A stretch of 64,000 nucleotides of DNA from VXLM01 sp034421575. GTDB taxonomy: Bacteria > Chloroflexota > Dehalococcoidia > Lucifugimonadales > VXLM01. Shown here piece after piece: positions 33,430-42,011 of the stretch. Every line of letters starts with the position of its first letter. Within the stretch, counting starts at the first letter, position 1. A program made the position numbers and the translations under genes. The stretch spans positions 1-64,000 of the forward strand of contig DAOUKG010000066.1 in NCBI GenBank assembly GCA_034421575.1, in the 5' to 3' direction. The notes beneath the pieces are model-generated. The model had not been told where the DNA came from. It saw only the letters and a program-made list of their open reading frames with translations, and searched no databases.

Positions 33430-35013
33430 ATGGCTATGACGTGCCGGAGGTGCGGGCACGATAACCGCCTCGCAGCCTCCTTTTGCGGAAACTGCGCGCA
33501 ACCCCTTGCGGGCGAGATTAGATGCCCGGAATGTGCGGCCGACAATCCATGGCCGCAGAATTTTTGTAATGCCTGTGGCGTCTCTCTTTCGAGTGTGGAA
33601 CTAGCTCCACCTCGGCAACAGGGAGCGTCTAGCCCTCCTGCGGTCACAGTGGACGCGGGCGGACGGGGCGCATCGAGCGGTATTGAGCTTGACCAGTCCA
33701 CGTCATTGGGCGAATCGGGGCCGGACTGGCCATTCAATACTCAAAGCTCCCTGCTTGCCGTCACAGCCGTCGTGCTCTTGGGGATACTTCTCGCGGTCAC
33801 AAGGCTCTGGGATCTGGGTTCCACACCTGTCGGTCTGTTTCCAGGCGAGTTAGAGCTGGTCCGCGTGACGCAGGAGATCAGGGCGGAGGGTTGGATCGGC
33901 CTGTCGCACAACCTCCTGGCCGGGTCGCTGGCCGGATACTCCTACCTACTTGCATTTTGGACGGCCATCGTCGGTGACGAAATCGGCATGGTGCGGCTCC
34001 TATCGGGAATTGCGTCCGTCGCTTCCGTGGGAGTGACGTACCTTCTCGCGAACACCCTGTTCAACCGCAGGGTCGCTCTGTTTGTCTCAGTATTGATGGC
34101 TGTCGGCATCTGGCCGATGACCTACGCCAGGCTGGCCCTTCCCACCAGCATGTTGCTGCTGTTCGAGGTCACTGCCCTCTACCTGCTGACGCGAGCGTGC
34201 CGTGAACCGATGGAGGAGTCACGCCGAACGCGTTTCCTTGCGGCTTCGGGAGCGCTCGTCGGACTGAGCCTGTACGTGGACTGGGCAGCAATTGTGTTCC
34301 TCTGCGCGGTCCTGTGCCTGTGGCTGCGAGAGTACCTGTCCGATACGGTCTCAACACGGCTCATTGGCCAGCAAATCGCTGCCTTCGCCATTGCAGTCCT
34401 GATCGTGAGCCTGCCTTTCTGGGCGGCTCTCGCCACCGACGGCCAATTGAGCGCCACCGCTAAGGCGCTGCTGGTAACCGAGACTCCACACTATCTTCAA
34501 AACGACGGTATCATGGGCCAGTTCCGAACGGTTACCGGAAACATCGTCAACACCGGGCGGGCATTCGTTTGGAGCACGAGCGCCGACGAGTTCGGACGTG
34601 GCGGAGGCAGGATCGTCGACCCCCTCACGGGACTACTTGTCCTCGTTGGCCTGCTGGTATGCGTCCGCAGATGGCGGGAATACTCCCACGGCGTGCCGCT
34701 CGTCCTCCTGATCGTTGTCGTGCTCGGTGTCGGACTCACGAAACAGGAGGGAATGTTCGGACGCCTCATCATTGCTGCTCCCTCCGCCTTCATCCTCGCA
34801 GGGTTCGCCATCGACTGGCTGTTGAGCTGGTTGAAGGGGAGGGCGCCGGTAGCAGGCATCGTGGCGCTTGTGTGCTCAGTAGCCATTGTTGTGGCAGCGA
34901 TCAACCTCACTGCCTACTATGGAGACCCCGCTGGTCCGGATCCTTCATCTTGGAACGGCGCGTCACTGGAACGCCCAGTCTCACCTGCAGCGATTGCCTC
35001 AAGAGTACCGTAG
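33430..35013 (+). CDS. Double zinc-ribbon protein fused to a GT39/PMT-like membrane glycosyltransferase, copy 2
   Basis: 527 residues from ATG at 33430, chosen because AGGAAG lies 8 nt upstream (an ATG at 33373 in frame has no such site). The N-terminus has four CxxC pairs (CRRC, CGNC, CPEC, CNAC), as in copy 1. About 10 membrane segments follow a 60-residue linker. The DE position of copy 1 here reads LFPGELELVRVTQEI, so the acidic pair is altered to GELE. The two copies share layout but are quite diverged. DUF167 begins immediately after the stop. Confidence 0.78.
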   Translation: MAMTCRRCGHDNRLAASFCGNCAQPLAGEIRCPECAADNPWPQNFCNACGVSLSSVELAPPRQQGASSPPAVTVDAGGRGASSGIELDQSTSLGESGPDWPFNTQSSLLAVTAVVLLGILLAVTRLWDLGSTPVGLFPGELELVRVTQEIRAEGWIGLSHNLLAGSLAGYSYLLAFWTAIVGDEIGMVRLLSGIASVASVGVTYLLANTLFNRRVALFVSVLMAVGIWPMTYARLALPTSMLLLFEVTALYLLTRACREPMEESRRTRFLAASGALVGLSLYVDWAAIVFLCAVLCLWLREYLSDTVSTRLIGQQIAAFAIAVLIVSLPFWAALATDGQLSATAKALLVTETPHYLQNDGIMGQFRTVTGNIVNTGRAFVWSTSADEFGRGGGRIVDPLTGLLVLVGLLVCVRRWREYSHGVPLVLLIVVVLGVGLTKQEGMFGRLIIAAPSAFILAGFAIDWLLSWLKGRAPVAGIVALVCSVAIVVAAINLTAYYGDPAGPDPSSWNGASLERPVSPAAIASRVP

Positions 35014-35289
35014 ATGCCCTCCGGAGTGATCGAAGTACACGTTCAGCCGAAAGCAAGCAGCAACCGCGTAACGGTGGTTGAGGGAAGAATCAAGGTCTAC
35101 GTAACCGCTGCTCCGGAAAAGGGCAGAGCGAACAAGGCTGTGATCGAAGTCCTGGCGCGTGAACTCGGAGTCCCGAAAAGCGTGGTCTCCATAAAATCGG
35201 GGGAACGCTCGCGGACGAAGTTGGTGGAGATCAAAGGCCTCAATCCGTCGGAGATTGGGACGAGGCTAGACCGCCAGGACCGACCTTAG
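35014..35289 (+). CDS. DUF167 (YggU) family protein
   Basis: 91 residues; ATG abuts the preceding stop codon. Family landmarks: VHVQPKASSNRV, AAPEKGRANKAVIEVLA and SIKSGERSRTKLVEI. Small cytoplasmic alpha/beta protein of unknown function often near yggT and proC, which are indeed the convergent neighbours here. Its 3' end overlaps yggT by 24 bp. Confidence 0.93.
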   Translation: MPSGVIEVHVQPKASSNRVTVVEGRIKVYVTAAPEKGRANKAVIEVLARELGVPKSVVSIKSGERSRTKLVEIKGLNPSEIGTRLDRQDRP

Positions 35290-35541
35290 AAGACCCTTCA
35301 CAACTATCTGCAAGAATAGCAACGCGATCATGGGCGTGAGATCGAACATTCCCAGCGGCGGAATTACTCGTCTGAGCGGGCCCAGGACGGGTTCAGTCAT
35401 CTGCCTGAGGACGTTGTTGATCGATTCCACCAGCGGCGACTCGGGGGCAAACATGGTCACCCACGACATGATTACGCTAGCAAGTATCGCAAGCGTCAGG
35501 GCGTCGACGAACAGGAAGATGAATGTCGAGAAGAAGTTCAA
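35266..35541 (-). CDS. YggT family membrane protein
   Basis: 91 residues with two hydrophobic regions (about 5-30 and 65-88) linked by MTEPVLGPLRRVIPPLGMFDL, the conserved YggT sequence. Members are linked to cell division or osmotic resistance in plastids and bacteria. Its start overlaps the proC stop by 4 bp. Confidence 0.92.
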   Translation of the reverse strand: MNFFSTFIFLFVDALTLAILASVIMSWVTMFAPESPLVESINNVLRQMTEPVLGPLRRVIPPLGMFDLTPMIALLFLQIVVKGLLRSVLAV

Positions 35542-36344
35542 CTATTCTCACCTAAGGCGCGATATTTGAGGTAGGCCGCCTCAACGGCTTCGAGCACGGC
35601 CCCACGGAATGCTGACTGTTCGAACGACATCAACGCCTCGACGGTGCCTCCCGCCGGAGATGAGACCATGTCCTTGAGCTCTGCCGGGTGCATGCCCGTC
35701 TCCTGGACATATTTGGCGCTTCCAATGACCGTTTGGAGAACGAGCTGTCTCGCCATCGGACGCTGCAGGCCCATGTAGACGCCCGCATCGATGAGGGCCT
35801 CGATGAAGAGGAAAACGTAGGCGGGACCGCTCGCGCTCAGGGCCGTCACCATGTCGATGTACTTCTCGTCCTCGACGTATATCTCCTCACCGAAGGACGC
35901 GATTATCTGTCTGCTGGTGTCCTTCTGCTCGTCGGAGACCTGGTCGGTGGCAGTCCAGACCGTCATGCCCTCACGGATCTGGGCCGGAGTGTTCGGCATG
36001 ACGCGCACGACAGCCCCGTGGTCCAGCCCCTCGCTCAGGGTGTCCAGGGTCGCGCCCGCGACGATGGACAGCACGGCTTGGTCTGCTTGAAGACCGGCTC
36101 TTATGCCGTCCATGGCGGACGAGAGATTCTGCGGCTTCATCGCGAGTATGACGATGTCAGCGCCGTCGATCACCTTGAGGTTGTCGGAGTCCGCCGTCAC
36201 GCCGTAAGCCCCTGTAAGCGCTTCGCGCCGCTCCGCTACGGGCTCCCCGAAGCGAATGTCCTCCGCCTTTGCGACACCGCCGTCAAGTATCCCGCCGAGG
36301 ATCGCCTCGGCCATGACGCCGCCGCCTATGAATGTAATCTTCAT
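35538..36344 (-). CDS. proC: Pyrroline-5-carboxylate reductase
   Basis: 268 residues from ATG at 36344. Last step of proline synthesis, reducing 1-pyrroline-5-carboxylate with NAD(P)H. Rossmann start MKITFIGGGVMAEAIL, then VILAMKPQNL, RVMPNTPAQIREGMTV and the substrate-site helix SASGPAYVFLFIEALIDAGV; the dimer helices include SSPAGGTVEAL. A GTG/TTG extension upstream is unlikely. It forms a pair with yggT. Confidence 0.95.
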   Translation of the reverse strand: MKITFIGGGVMAEAILGGILDGGVAKAEDIRFGEPVAERREALTGAYGVTADSDNLKVIDGADIVILAMKPQNLSSAMDGIRAGLQADQAVLSIVAGATLDTLSEGLDHGAVVRVMPNTPAQIREGMTVWTATDQVSDEQKDTSRQIIASFGEEIYVEDEKYIDMVTALSASGPAYVFLFIEALIDAGVYMGLQRPMARQLVLQTVIGSAKYVQETGMHPAELKDMVSSPAGGTVEALMSFEQSAFRGAVLEAVEAAYLKYRALGENS

Positions 36345-36532
36345 TGCCAACCGCCCGTTTTGACTCCCTATACCTGAGTTGCGGGACTCTGGGAGACCTC
36401 CCAATTTTGCCGCAGCTACTCTATTGTAGCCGACTCGCGCGACGTTTGTGATAAATCGGCTTACTAAGTCCCTTTAGGTCGTAGTGACGCGCCCTTCCGG
36501 CAACCTGGACTGGGCGTGTCGCCACCGCGCTC

Positions 36533-37543
36533 CTACCGCAGCTTGCTCTCGCTTGCCAAATCAACGGCAACGCCGATGGCCTCGGCCATGCTGTCGTGGT
36601 GGGCGATTCCCTGTCCTGCGATGTCGAAGGCCGTCCCGTGGTCGACGGACGTGCGTATGAAGGGAAGGCCGAGGTTAACACTGACGCTCCGCTCCCAGTT
36701 GTGCACCTTGATGGGGATGTGACCCTGGTCGTGGTACATCGCGAGGACAACGTCGTACTTGCCGTTTATGGCCTGCGTGAAGACGGTGTCCGGCGGCACA
36801 GGGCCTATCGCGTCAATGCCGAGCGACCGTGCTTTTTCAATCGCCGGGGCAATCTGCTTCTCCTCCTCGTCGCCCAGGAGACCACCGTCACTCGCATGGG
36901 GGTTGAGCGCCGAGACGCCGATGCGCGGGGCAGGGAAGCCCCATCTCGCAAAGTGCTCGTGCGTGAGGACGAGCTTTGCCATCACGTTGTCGATGGTCAC
37001 GTAGTCGCATGCTATGCGTAGCTGACGGTGCGTCGTGAGGTGGACGACGCGGAGCACGTCCGCCATGAGCATGGTCGCCACATCCTTCGAGTTCGTCTGG
37101 CTCTGGAATATCTCCATGTGGCCGATGTCCTTGTATCCGGCCATCTTCGCCGCTTCCTTGTTGATCGGCGCGGTCACTATGGCCTGGACATGACCGGCGG
37201 CGGCCAACTCTCCCGCCTGCAGCACCCACTCCACGGCCGCCTTCCCCGCCGAGGCCGACAGCTCTCCAATCTCAATCGCCGAGTAGTCCAGGTTCTCCGG
37301 GTCCATCACGTCGATTACGCCAGGCTCACCGGAAACGTCCTCCAATCCATGAGTCACGCGCCCGGCAGCATCCACGCCGGATATTTCGATGGCATGATTC
37401 ATCGCCGCCACGCTGCCGACCACGAACGGGCGGCATTTTTGGTAGACGGACTCATCCTGGAGGGCCTTGACGGTAACTTCCGCCCCAATTCCGGCCGGGT
37501 CTCCCATGGTGATGGCGACGAACGGTCTCTCTGGTGTTGTCAT
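36533..37543 (-). CDS. pdxA: 4-hydroxythreonine-4-phosphate dehydrogenase (PdxA family)
   Basis: 336 residues from ATG at 37543. The N-terminal ITMGDPAGIGAEVTVKAL is the family signature; metal ligands are His in GHMEIFQSQ, His in LTHEHFARWG and His in MYHDQGHIPIK. In vitamin B6 synthesis PdxA oxidises 4-phosphohydroxy-L-threonine. A PdxA2-type role in D-threonate or D-erythronate breakdown is the alternative, and no other pdx genes are visible here. Minus strand, 189 bp upstream of proC. Confidence 0.87.
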   Translation of the reverse strand: MTTPERPFVAITMGDPAGIGAEVTVKALQDESVYQKCRPFVVGSVAAMNHAIEISGVDAAGRVTHGLEDVSGEPGVIDVMDPENLDYSAIEIGELSASAGKAAVEWVLQAGELAAAGHVQAIVTAPINKEAAKMAGYKDIGHMEIFQSQTNSKDVATMLMADVLRVVHLTTHRQLRIACDYVTIDNVMAKLVLTHEHFARWGFPAPRIGVSALNPHASDGGLLGDEEEKQIAPAIEKARSLGIDAIGPVPPDTVFTQAINGKYDVVLAMYHDQGHIPIKVHNWERSVSVNLGLPFIRTSVDHGTAFDIAGQGIAHHDSMAEAIGVAVDLASESKLR

Positions 37544-37784
37544 GCTCTGCACTCCGGCTGCAATTCGCGCCGCTCTTTGGCGCGGGGATGCCATGATACA
37601 ACATCGTGATTGCATGAGGATGGCAGAGTTGGGAGCTTTTTCCTCTACGGCTAGGTGAGATTTGACTGTCAGCCGAGGCAATCTGTTTACGCAACTTCAT
37701 CGCTGTGCGGACACTGAAATTGCCCCGACCTGAGACACTTAGATGTATACCCTGCAACCGAAGCACCCATATATTTCGCTTATA

Positions 37785-38003
37785 TCACTCAATGAGGTCT
37801 TTGGCGACTGCGAGTGTCCCACCAACCAGAGCCACAAACGGCACACTGATTCTGTCATATGCGTCAGTTGCCGCCACATCATTCCATACCAATACAAGGA
37901 AAATTCCAAACAATGAACCGTAAGCCAACGCCAGCAACAACAACACGTTTATTCTCAAGGGGACTATGAATCCCCTCTTCTTAGTTTGAGGCTGATCTTC
38001 CAT
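37785..38003 (-). CDS. Small two-helix membrane protein
   Basis: 72 residues with an AGGAGA ribosome site about 10 nt before the ATG. Hydrophobic segments lie at about 17-42 and 53-68, with a charged N-terminus (MEDQPQTKKRG). No family recognised. It stands alone between pdxA and nrdJ on the same strand. The good ribosome site and the membrane profile support it. Confidence 0.55.
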   Translation of the reverse strand: MEDQPQTKKRGFIVPLRINVLLLLALAYGSLFGIFLVLVWNDVAATDAYDRISVPFVALVGGTLAVAKDLIE

Positions 38004-38202
38004 AAGACTTGTCTCCTAGTTCACCTGATTTGGCCTAGGTAGGGGAGTCTCTTGAGAGCACAATGCTCTTCCAAACGCCTTGAGTCTGGAATTCTTGATC
38101 CAACTAGACCAGGGGAATCGAAGGCATCACGCCTAGTGCTGATACCAACAGCAAACTACCAGCCGCGACGGATGGCATTTGTGACCTTCTTGCTAACTTA
38201 GC

Positions 38203-40608
38203 TCAGTCACACTTGCTGTAGCCGCAGTCCAAACAGTTCAGGCAGCCTTCCTGGGCGACGAGGTAGGCGGAGCACTCAGGGCATCGTTTGCCGGTCAGAG
38301 GACTCGCATAGGTCATCTGGTCCCCGTTGCCCGTGGACTCCGAAGACGGGAACAAGCCGATCTGTGCCGTTGGCGCGTCCGTAGTCGGCTTGTCCGCCGT
38401 GTATTTGCTGAGTACCTGGGAAATCGCATCCGGTATGGATCCTACCAGCGTTCCCTCGTCCCAGACCGGCTGATCGGTAATCCCGCGCAGCTGCGCGACG
38501 ATCTGATCCGGGTCGACTCCCGTTTGCAATGACATGGAGACGAGCCGGGCGATGGCCTCAAGGTGGGCGGACTCGACGCTCCCGGCCTTTCCGAGTGCGC
38601 AGAACACCTCGAACGGCCGCCTCTCTTCATCGAAGTTGACCGTAATGTAGAGTTTGCCCTGTCCGGTGCGGATATTCTCCGTGAGGCCCTGTACGATGCG
38701 GGGGCGAGGACTGCGCTCGACGAGGGTGGGGGAGTCATGGCCGTTCGTCTCGGTCTCCGTCTCCTCGTTCTCCTTGCCTGCCGTCAGCACTTCCGCCTCT
38801 CTGCTGCCCGCGCGATAGACCGTGATGCCCTTGCACTCCAGTTCCCACGCGAGCATGTACGCGCTGCGGACATCCTCTTCGGTCGCGTCATTCGGGAAGT
38901 TGATCGTCTTGGATATGGCAGCGTCCACGCTCTCCTGGAAGACTCCCTGCATTCGCACGTGCATTTCAGGTGAGATGTCGCCTGCGACCACGAACGTCCG
39001 CTTGGCCGACTCCGGCACGTCGTCCCGGTCCTGCAGCGATCCGCCCTCAGCAAGGTAGTTCATCAGGTCTTCGCTGTAGAAGCCGCCCTCTCTGGCCGCC
39101 CTTTCGAAGTTCTCGTCGATGTACAGGAGACTCTCGCCGCCGAGAATGTTGTGCTTATGGAAGCAGAGGGCGAACAGCGGCTCGATACCGCTGGAGCACC
39201 CGGCGATCATGGAGGTCGTTCCCGTCGGCGCTACCGTCAGACGGCAGGCGTTGCGCATCGGGGGACCTTCCGGGGTGTCGTAGATGCTCCCCTCGTAGGC
39301 GGGGAAGTTGCCGCGCTCTTCGGCCAGCATCACGGACATCCTGTCGGACTCGTCCTTGATGAAGCGCATGATCTTGCGGCCGAGCTCCAGTCCCTCCTCT
39401 GAGTCGTAGGGAATCCCCATGCGGACCAGCATGTCGGCGAAGCCCATCACGCCGAGTCCGATCTTCCGCGTGGCCTTGGTCATAGTCTCGATCTTGTCCA
39501 CCGAGTAGGCGTTCGCGTCAATGACGTTGTCCAGGAACCGCGTCGCGACATGCACGACCTCGCGGAGCCTGTCATAGTCAACGGTGGGATGGCCGTCGAC
39601 GTCAATAAGGAACCGCTGGAGGCTGATTGCGCCCAGGTTGCACGACTCGAAGGGGAGAAGAGGCTGCTCACCGCAGGGGTTGGTCGCCGTCATGCGTCCG
39701 ATGTGCGGCGTCGGGTTCCGGTGGTTCACCCAGTCCAAGAAGATCATCCCGGGCTCGCCGTTGCGCCATGCGCCGTGGACGATCTTCTCGAATACTTCGC
39801 GGGCGTCCAGGCGTCCGACCTCCACGACGGGTGAAGACGTGTCCGCGGGGTTCTCATGGAACCGCAGCGGGTACGTGGCGCCGGCCTTCACGGCCTCCAT
39901 GAACTCGTGGCTCGCGCCGACGGAGATGTTGAAGTTGTGGATTTCACCTTCCTGCGCCTTGCAGTCGATGAATTCCAATATGTCGGGATGGTGAACGTCC
40001 ATCACGGCCATGTTCGCGCCGTCGCGCTTGCCGCCCTGCGTTACGAGCTTGGAGACGGACGAGAGGTGACGGAGCACCTGGATGGGTCCGCAGGCCTGTC
40101 CATGGGTCGTTTGGATGGTCGTACCCTTTGGACGTATGGACGAGAGGGCGAATCCCGTGCCCCCGCCGTACTTCTGGACCATCGCCGTTTCCTTGGCGGT
40201 GGTCATGATGCCGTCCATGTGGTCGTCCAGTCCCATGACGAAACATGCCGAGAGGGTGCCCGTACCCTGACCGTCATGGCGCTGGATTCCGGCGTTCATG
40301 AGGGTAGGGGAGTTCGGGACGAACTCCAGAGTGGCCATGACCTCGTAGAATTTCTCCTCCCAGGCCATGGCGTCTTCGGCTGGGCTGCTCGCGTATTCGG
40401 GGCCGGCTATCGCGTGGGCGACCCGCCGGAACATCCCTGCGGGCGTCTCGACGATTTCCCCTTTCGAATTCTTGCGGAGATAGCGTTTTTCCAGAACGAC
40501 ACGGGCGTTGTCGCTCAGGTCGATGTCGGCGTCCGTGATGGACGGGGTCTTCATCCCGTTCGTGGATTCGTTCCTCAGACCTGCGTCGCGTCTCTCTTCT
40601 ATGACCAT
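38203..40608 (-). CDS. nrdJ: Adenosylcobalamin-dependent ribonucleoside-diphosphate reductase (class II)
   Basis: 801 residues. Makes deoxynucleotides with a B12-derived thiyl radical. The active site NPCGEQ has Asn310, Cys312 and Glu314; Cys122 (TLSACFVMG) and Cys323 (FESCNLG) are the reducing pair. The C-terminal tail holds CPEC, CLNC and CGYSKC cysteines, as in long NrdJ proteins that are re-reduced by thioredoxin. It needs oxygen neither for activation nor against it, fitting variable habitats. An NrdR-type box lies 95-110 bp upstream and nrdR is the next gene upstream. No cobalamin riboswitch was recognised. Confidence 0.96.
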   Translation of the reverse strand: MVIEERRDAGLRNESTNGMKTPSITDADIDLSDNARVVLEKRYLRKNSKGEIVETPAGMFRRVAHAIAGPEYASSPAEDAMAWEEKFYEVMATLEFVPNSPTLMNAGIQRHDGQGTGTLSACFVMGLDDHMDGIMTTAKETAMVQKYGGGTGFALSSIRPKGTTIQTTHGQACGPIQVLRHLSSVSKLVTQGGKRDGANMAVMDVHHPDILEFIDCKAQEGEIHNFNISVGASHEFMEAVKAGATYPLRFHENPADTSSPVVEVGRLDAREVFEKIVHGAWRNGEPGMIFLDWVNHRNPTPHIGRMTATNPCGEQPLLPFESCNLGAISLQRFLIDVDGHPTVDYDRLREVVHVATRFLDNVIDANAYSVDKIETMTKATRKIGLGVMGFADMLVRMGIPYDSEEGLELGRKIMRFIKDESDRMSVMLAEERGNFPAYEGSIYDTPEGPPMRNACRLTVAPTGTTSMIAGCSSGIEPLFALCFHKHNILGGESLLYIDENFERAAREGGFYSEDLMNYLAEGGSLQDRDDVPESAKRTFVVAGDISPEMHVRMQGVFQESVDAAISKTINFPNDATEEDVRSAYMLAWELECKGITVYRAGSREAEVLTAGKENEETETETNGHDSPTLVERSPRPRIVQGLTENIRTGQGKLYITVNFDEERRPFEVFCALGKAGSVESAHLEAIARLVSMSLQTGVDPDQIVAQLRGITDQPVWDEGTLVGSIPDAISQVLSKYTADKPTTDAPTAQIGLFPSSESTGNGDQMTYASPLTGKRCPECSAYLVAQEGCLNCLDCGYSKCD

Positions 40609-40702
40609 CAGTTTGCCTCTCGATTGGTGTAGTTTGTCGTGTATGTTTGGATCAAGTCCAACATTGTTCTGTTAATTCAGTTGAAGGTGCGTATCGAACG
40701 CC

Positions 40703-40749
40703 CCACCATATATTGTGGCTGTTTACCACCTACCCCCGATGTGTTGTTG
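40703..40749. promoter_or_regulatory. NrdR box upstream of nrdJ, with a degenerate second box
   Basis: CCACCATATATTGTGG (40703-40718) fits the 16-bp NrdR consensus acaCwAtATaTwGtgt and is a near-perfect palindrome. A weaker match, CCCCGATGTGTTGTTG, lies exactly 31 bp further (40734-40749), the usual spacing of three helical turns. Binding of NrdR with dATP/ATP would repress nrdJ. The site sits between nrdR and nrdJ. Confidence 0.7.
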
Positions 40750-40881
40750 CCAAACCATATCCTAGAATTGTTCAAGAAATCTATAGGCTGAAAGTCATAT
40801 TTCTTAGAGATTTTGGGCTAAAGAGAGGGTCAGCCGAATGACTAAACTGGATGCCGAACTGCCGAGAAGGGCCGGTGTTCT

Positions 40882-41445
40882 TTAGCCTTCGCCGGGGTCC
40901 GTCTGTCTTGTCCGCCGGCCCCGGCGTTCCGGGGAGGGAGCCTTTATGACTCCCGTATCGGATCCGAGGAAGGAGAGCTGATTGGTCGGCTCCTGCGTAT
41001 CAGGGTCGAGCAGGGCGTCAATCTCCTGTCGGAATGTCTGTATGTCCTGGAAGTCTCTGTACACGCTCGCGTACCGTATGTAGGCAACTCTATCGAATTC
41101 CCGCAGGCTGTCCATCACCGTCTCGCCTATCTTGTGAGAAGGCACCTCGGACAGCCCCAGCGCGTACAATTCCGCCTCAATCTCACCCACCAGCTTATCG
41201 ATGCTGCCGGTCGGCAGGGGGCGCTTGGTACACGCCTTCAGGATGCTCACTCTCAGCTTGTCTGTGCTGAACTCCTCCCGTCGTTGATCCCGTTTCACTA
41301 CCTGCAGGGAGTTCGACTGCACCCGCTCATACGTTGTATAACGGCGGCTGCAATAGGCGCACTCCCGCCGCCTCCGGATGCTATCGACCGTCTCCCGCGA
41401 GTCGATCACCTTCGATTGGCTATGACTGCAATGAGGACAACGCAT
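40882..41445 (-). CDS. nrdR: Transcriptional repressor NrdR
   Basis: 187 residues from ATG at 41445 (a GTG one codon earlier is possible). The zinc ribbon MRCPHCSHSQSKVIDSR with a second pair CAYCSRRYTTYER is followed by the ATP-cone domain VVKRDQRREEFSTDKLRVSI and the helix VAYIRYASVYRDFQDI. NrdR senses ATP/dATP and represses ribonucleotide reductase genes. Its C-terminal tail is longer than usual (PSPERRGRRTRQ). The next gene downstream on the same strand is its expected target nrdJ. Confidence 0.96.
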   Translation of the reverse strand: MRCPHCSHSQSKVIDSRETVDSIRRRRECAYCSRRYTTYERVQSNSLQVVKRDQRREEFSTDKLRVSILKACTKRPLPTGSIDKLVGEIEAELYALGLSEVPSHKIGETVMDSLREFDRVAYIRYASVYRDFQDIQTFRQEIDALLDPDTQEPTNQLSFLGSDTGVIKAPSPERRGRRTRQTDPGEG

Positions 41446-41681
41446 CACCGACCACCGGCACCGTCCGCGACTCTCCCATTGCGCAAGCAGCACGTAACAG
41501 GTAGGTCAAGACGCTACCACTAGATATTGGGTGTGTCAAGCGCGAAAACGCAAGGGGTCGTAGTTGGGCGGACGAATGGCCCGATTTTGGAAATTCCGCT
41601 GAAAGCCTGTGTCAAGCCGCTCTCGCGACTTTGAAATTTCCGCGTGAAATTAACGGAAAGTTAAGAGAGGGGCACAGCCCG

Positions 41682-41896
41682 TAGCTGTTCAGACTGAGAT
41701 CCCTCGACGTATACAGCCCACCTTCATTCCCGCGTAGAGCCTGCCCCTGTGAAGACGAGGGCGGGGATCTAATCCCCTCTCCCGCGAACGGGAGAGGGCT
41801 GGGGTGAGGGTGAATGCCTACTCCTGTCAGCCCCCGCCGGGGGAGAGACACAGAGAGGGAGCTTCGTTATCCAACTCACCGAGACTGAACAAGTTA
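41682..41896. mobile_element. Family A element, copy A4, with a nested hairpin repeat
   Basis: Left end TAGCTGTTCAG (41682) and right end CTGAACAAGTTA (41885) are near-inverted copies. The core reads CAGCCCACCTTCATTCCCGC. The interior is expanded to about 210 bp and includes a perfect 10-bp hairpin, CCCTCTCCCG (41775-41784) facing CGGGAGAGGG (41789-41798), followed by CTGGGGTGAGGG, a repeat type of its own. It occupies most of the 566-bp gap between nrdR and ftsZ; the stretch 41446-41681 shows nothing else recognisable. Confidence 0.5.
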
Positions 41897-41931
41897 CGAG
41901 TGGGCATTTCTTGCTTTGCCCCCCAGACGCC

Positions 41932-41959
41932 AAAAGGGGCCGCGTAATGCGGCCCCTTT
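41932..41959 (-). terminator. Rho-independent terminator after ftsZ
   Basis: AAAGGGGCCGC (41933-41943) and GCGGCCCCTTT (41949-41959) form a perfect 11-bp stem with a 5-nt loop. On the minus strand the hairpin is followed by a short T run. It lies about 50 bp after the ftsZ stop. Confidence 0.7.
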
Positions 41960-42011
41960 GACCCTACTCTCCCCCAGATCCATCGAGTGTAGGGGACTCG
42001 ACGGAACTAAA

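Noticed and set aside
40609..40881. Cobalamin riboswitch upstream of the B12-dependent reductase
   Set aside because: No B12-box-like sequence or matching stem set could be found; an NrdR box explains the regulation.
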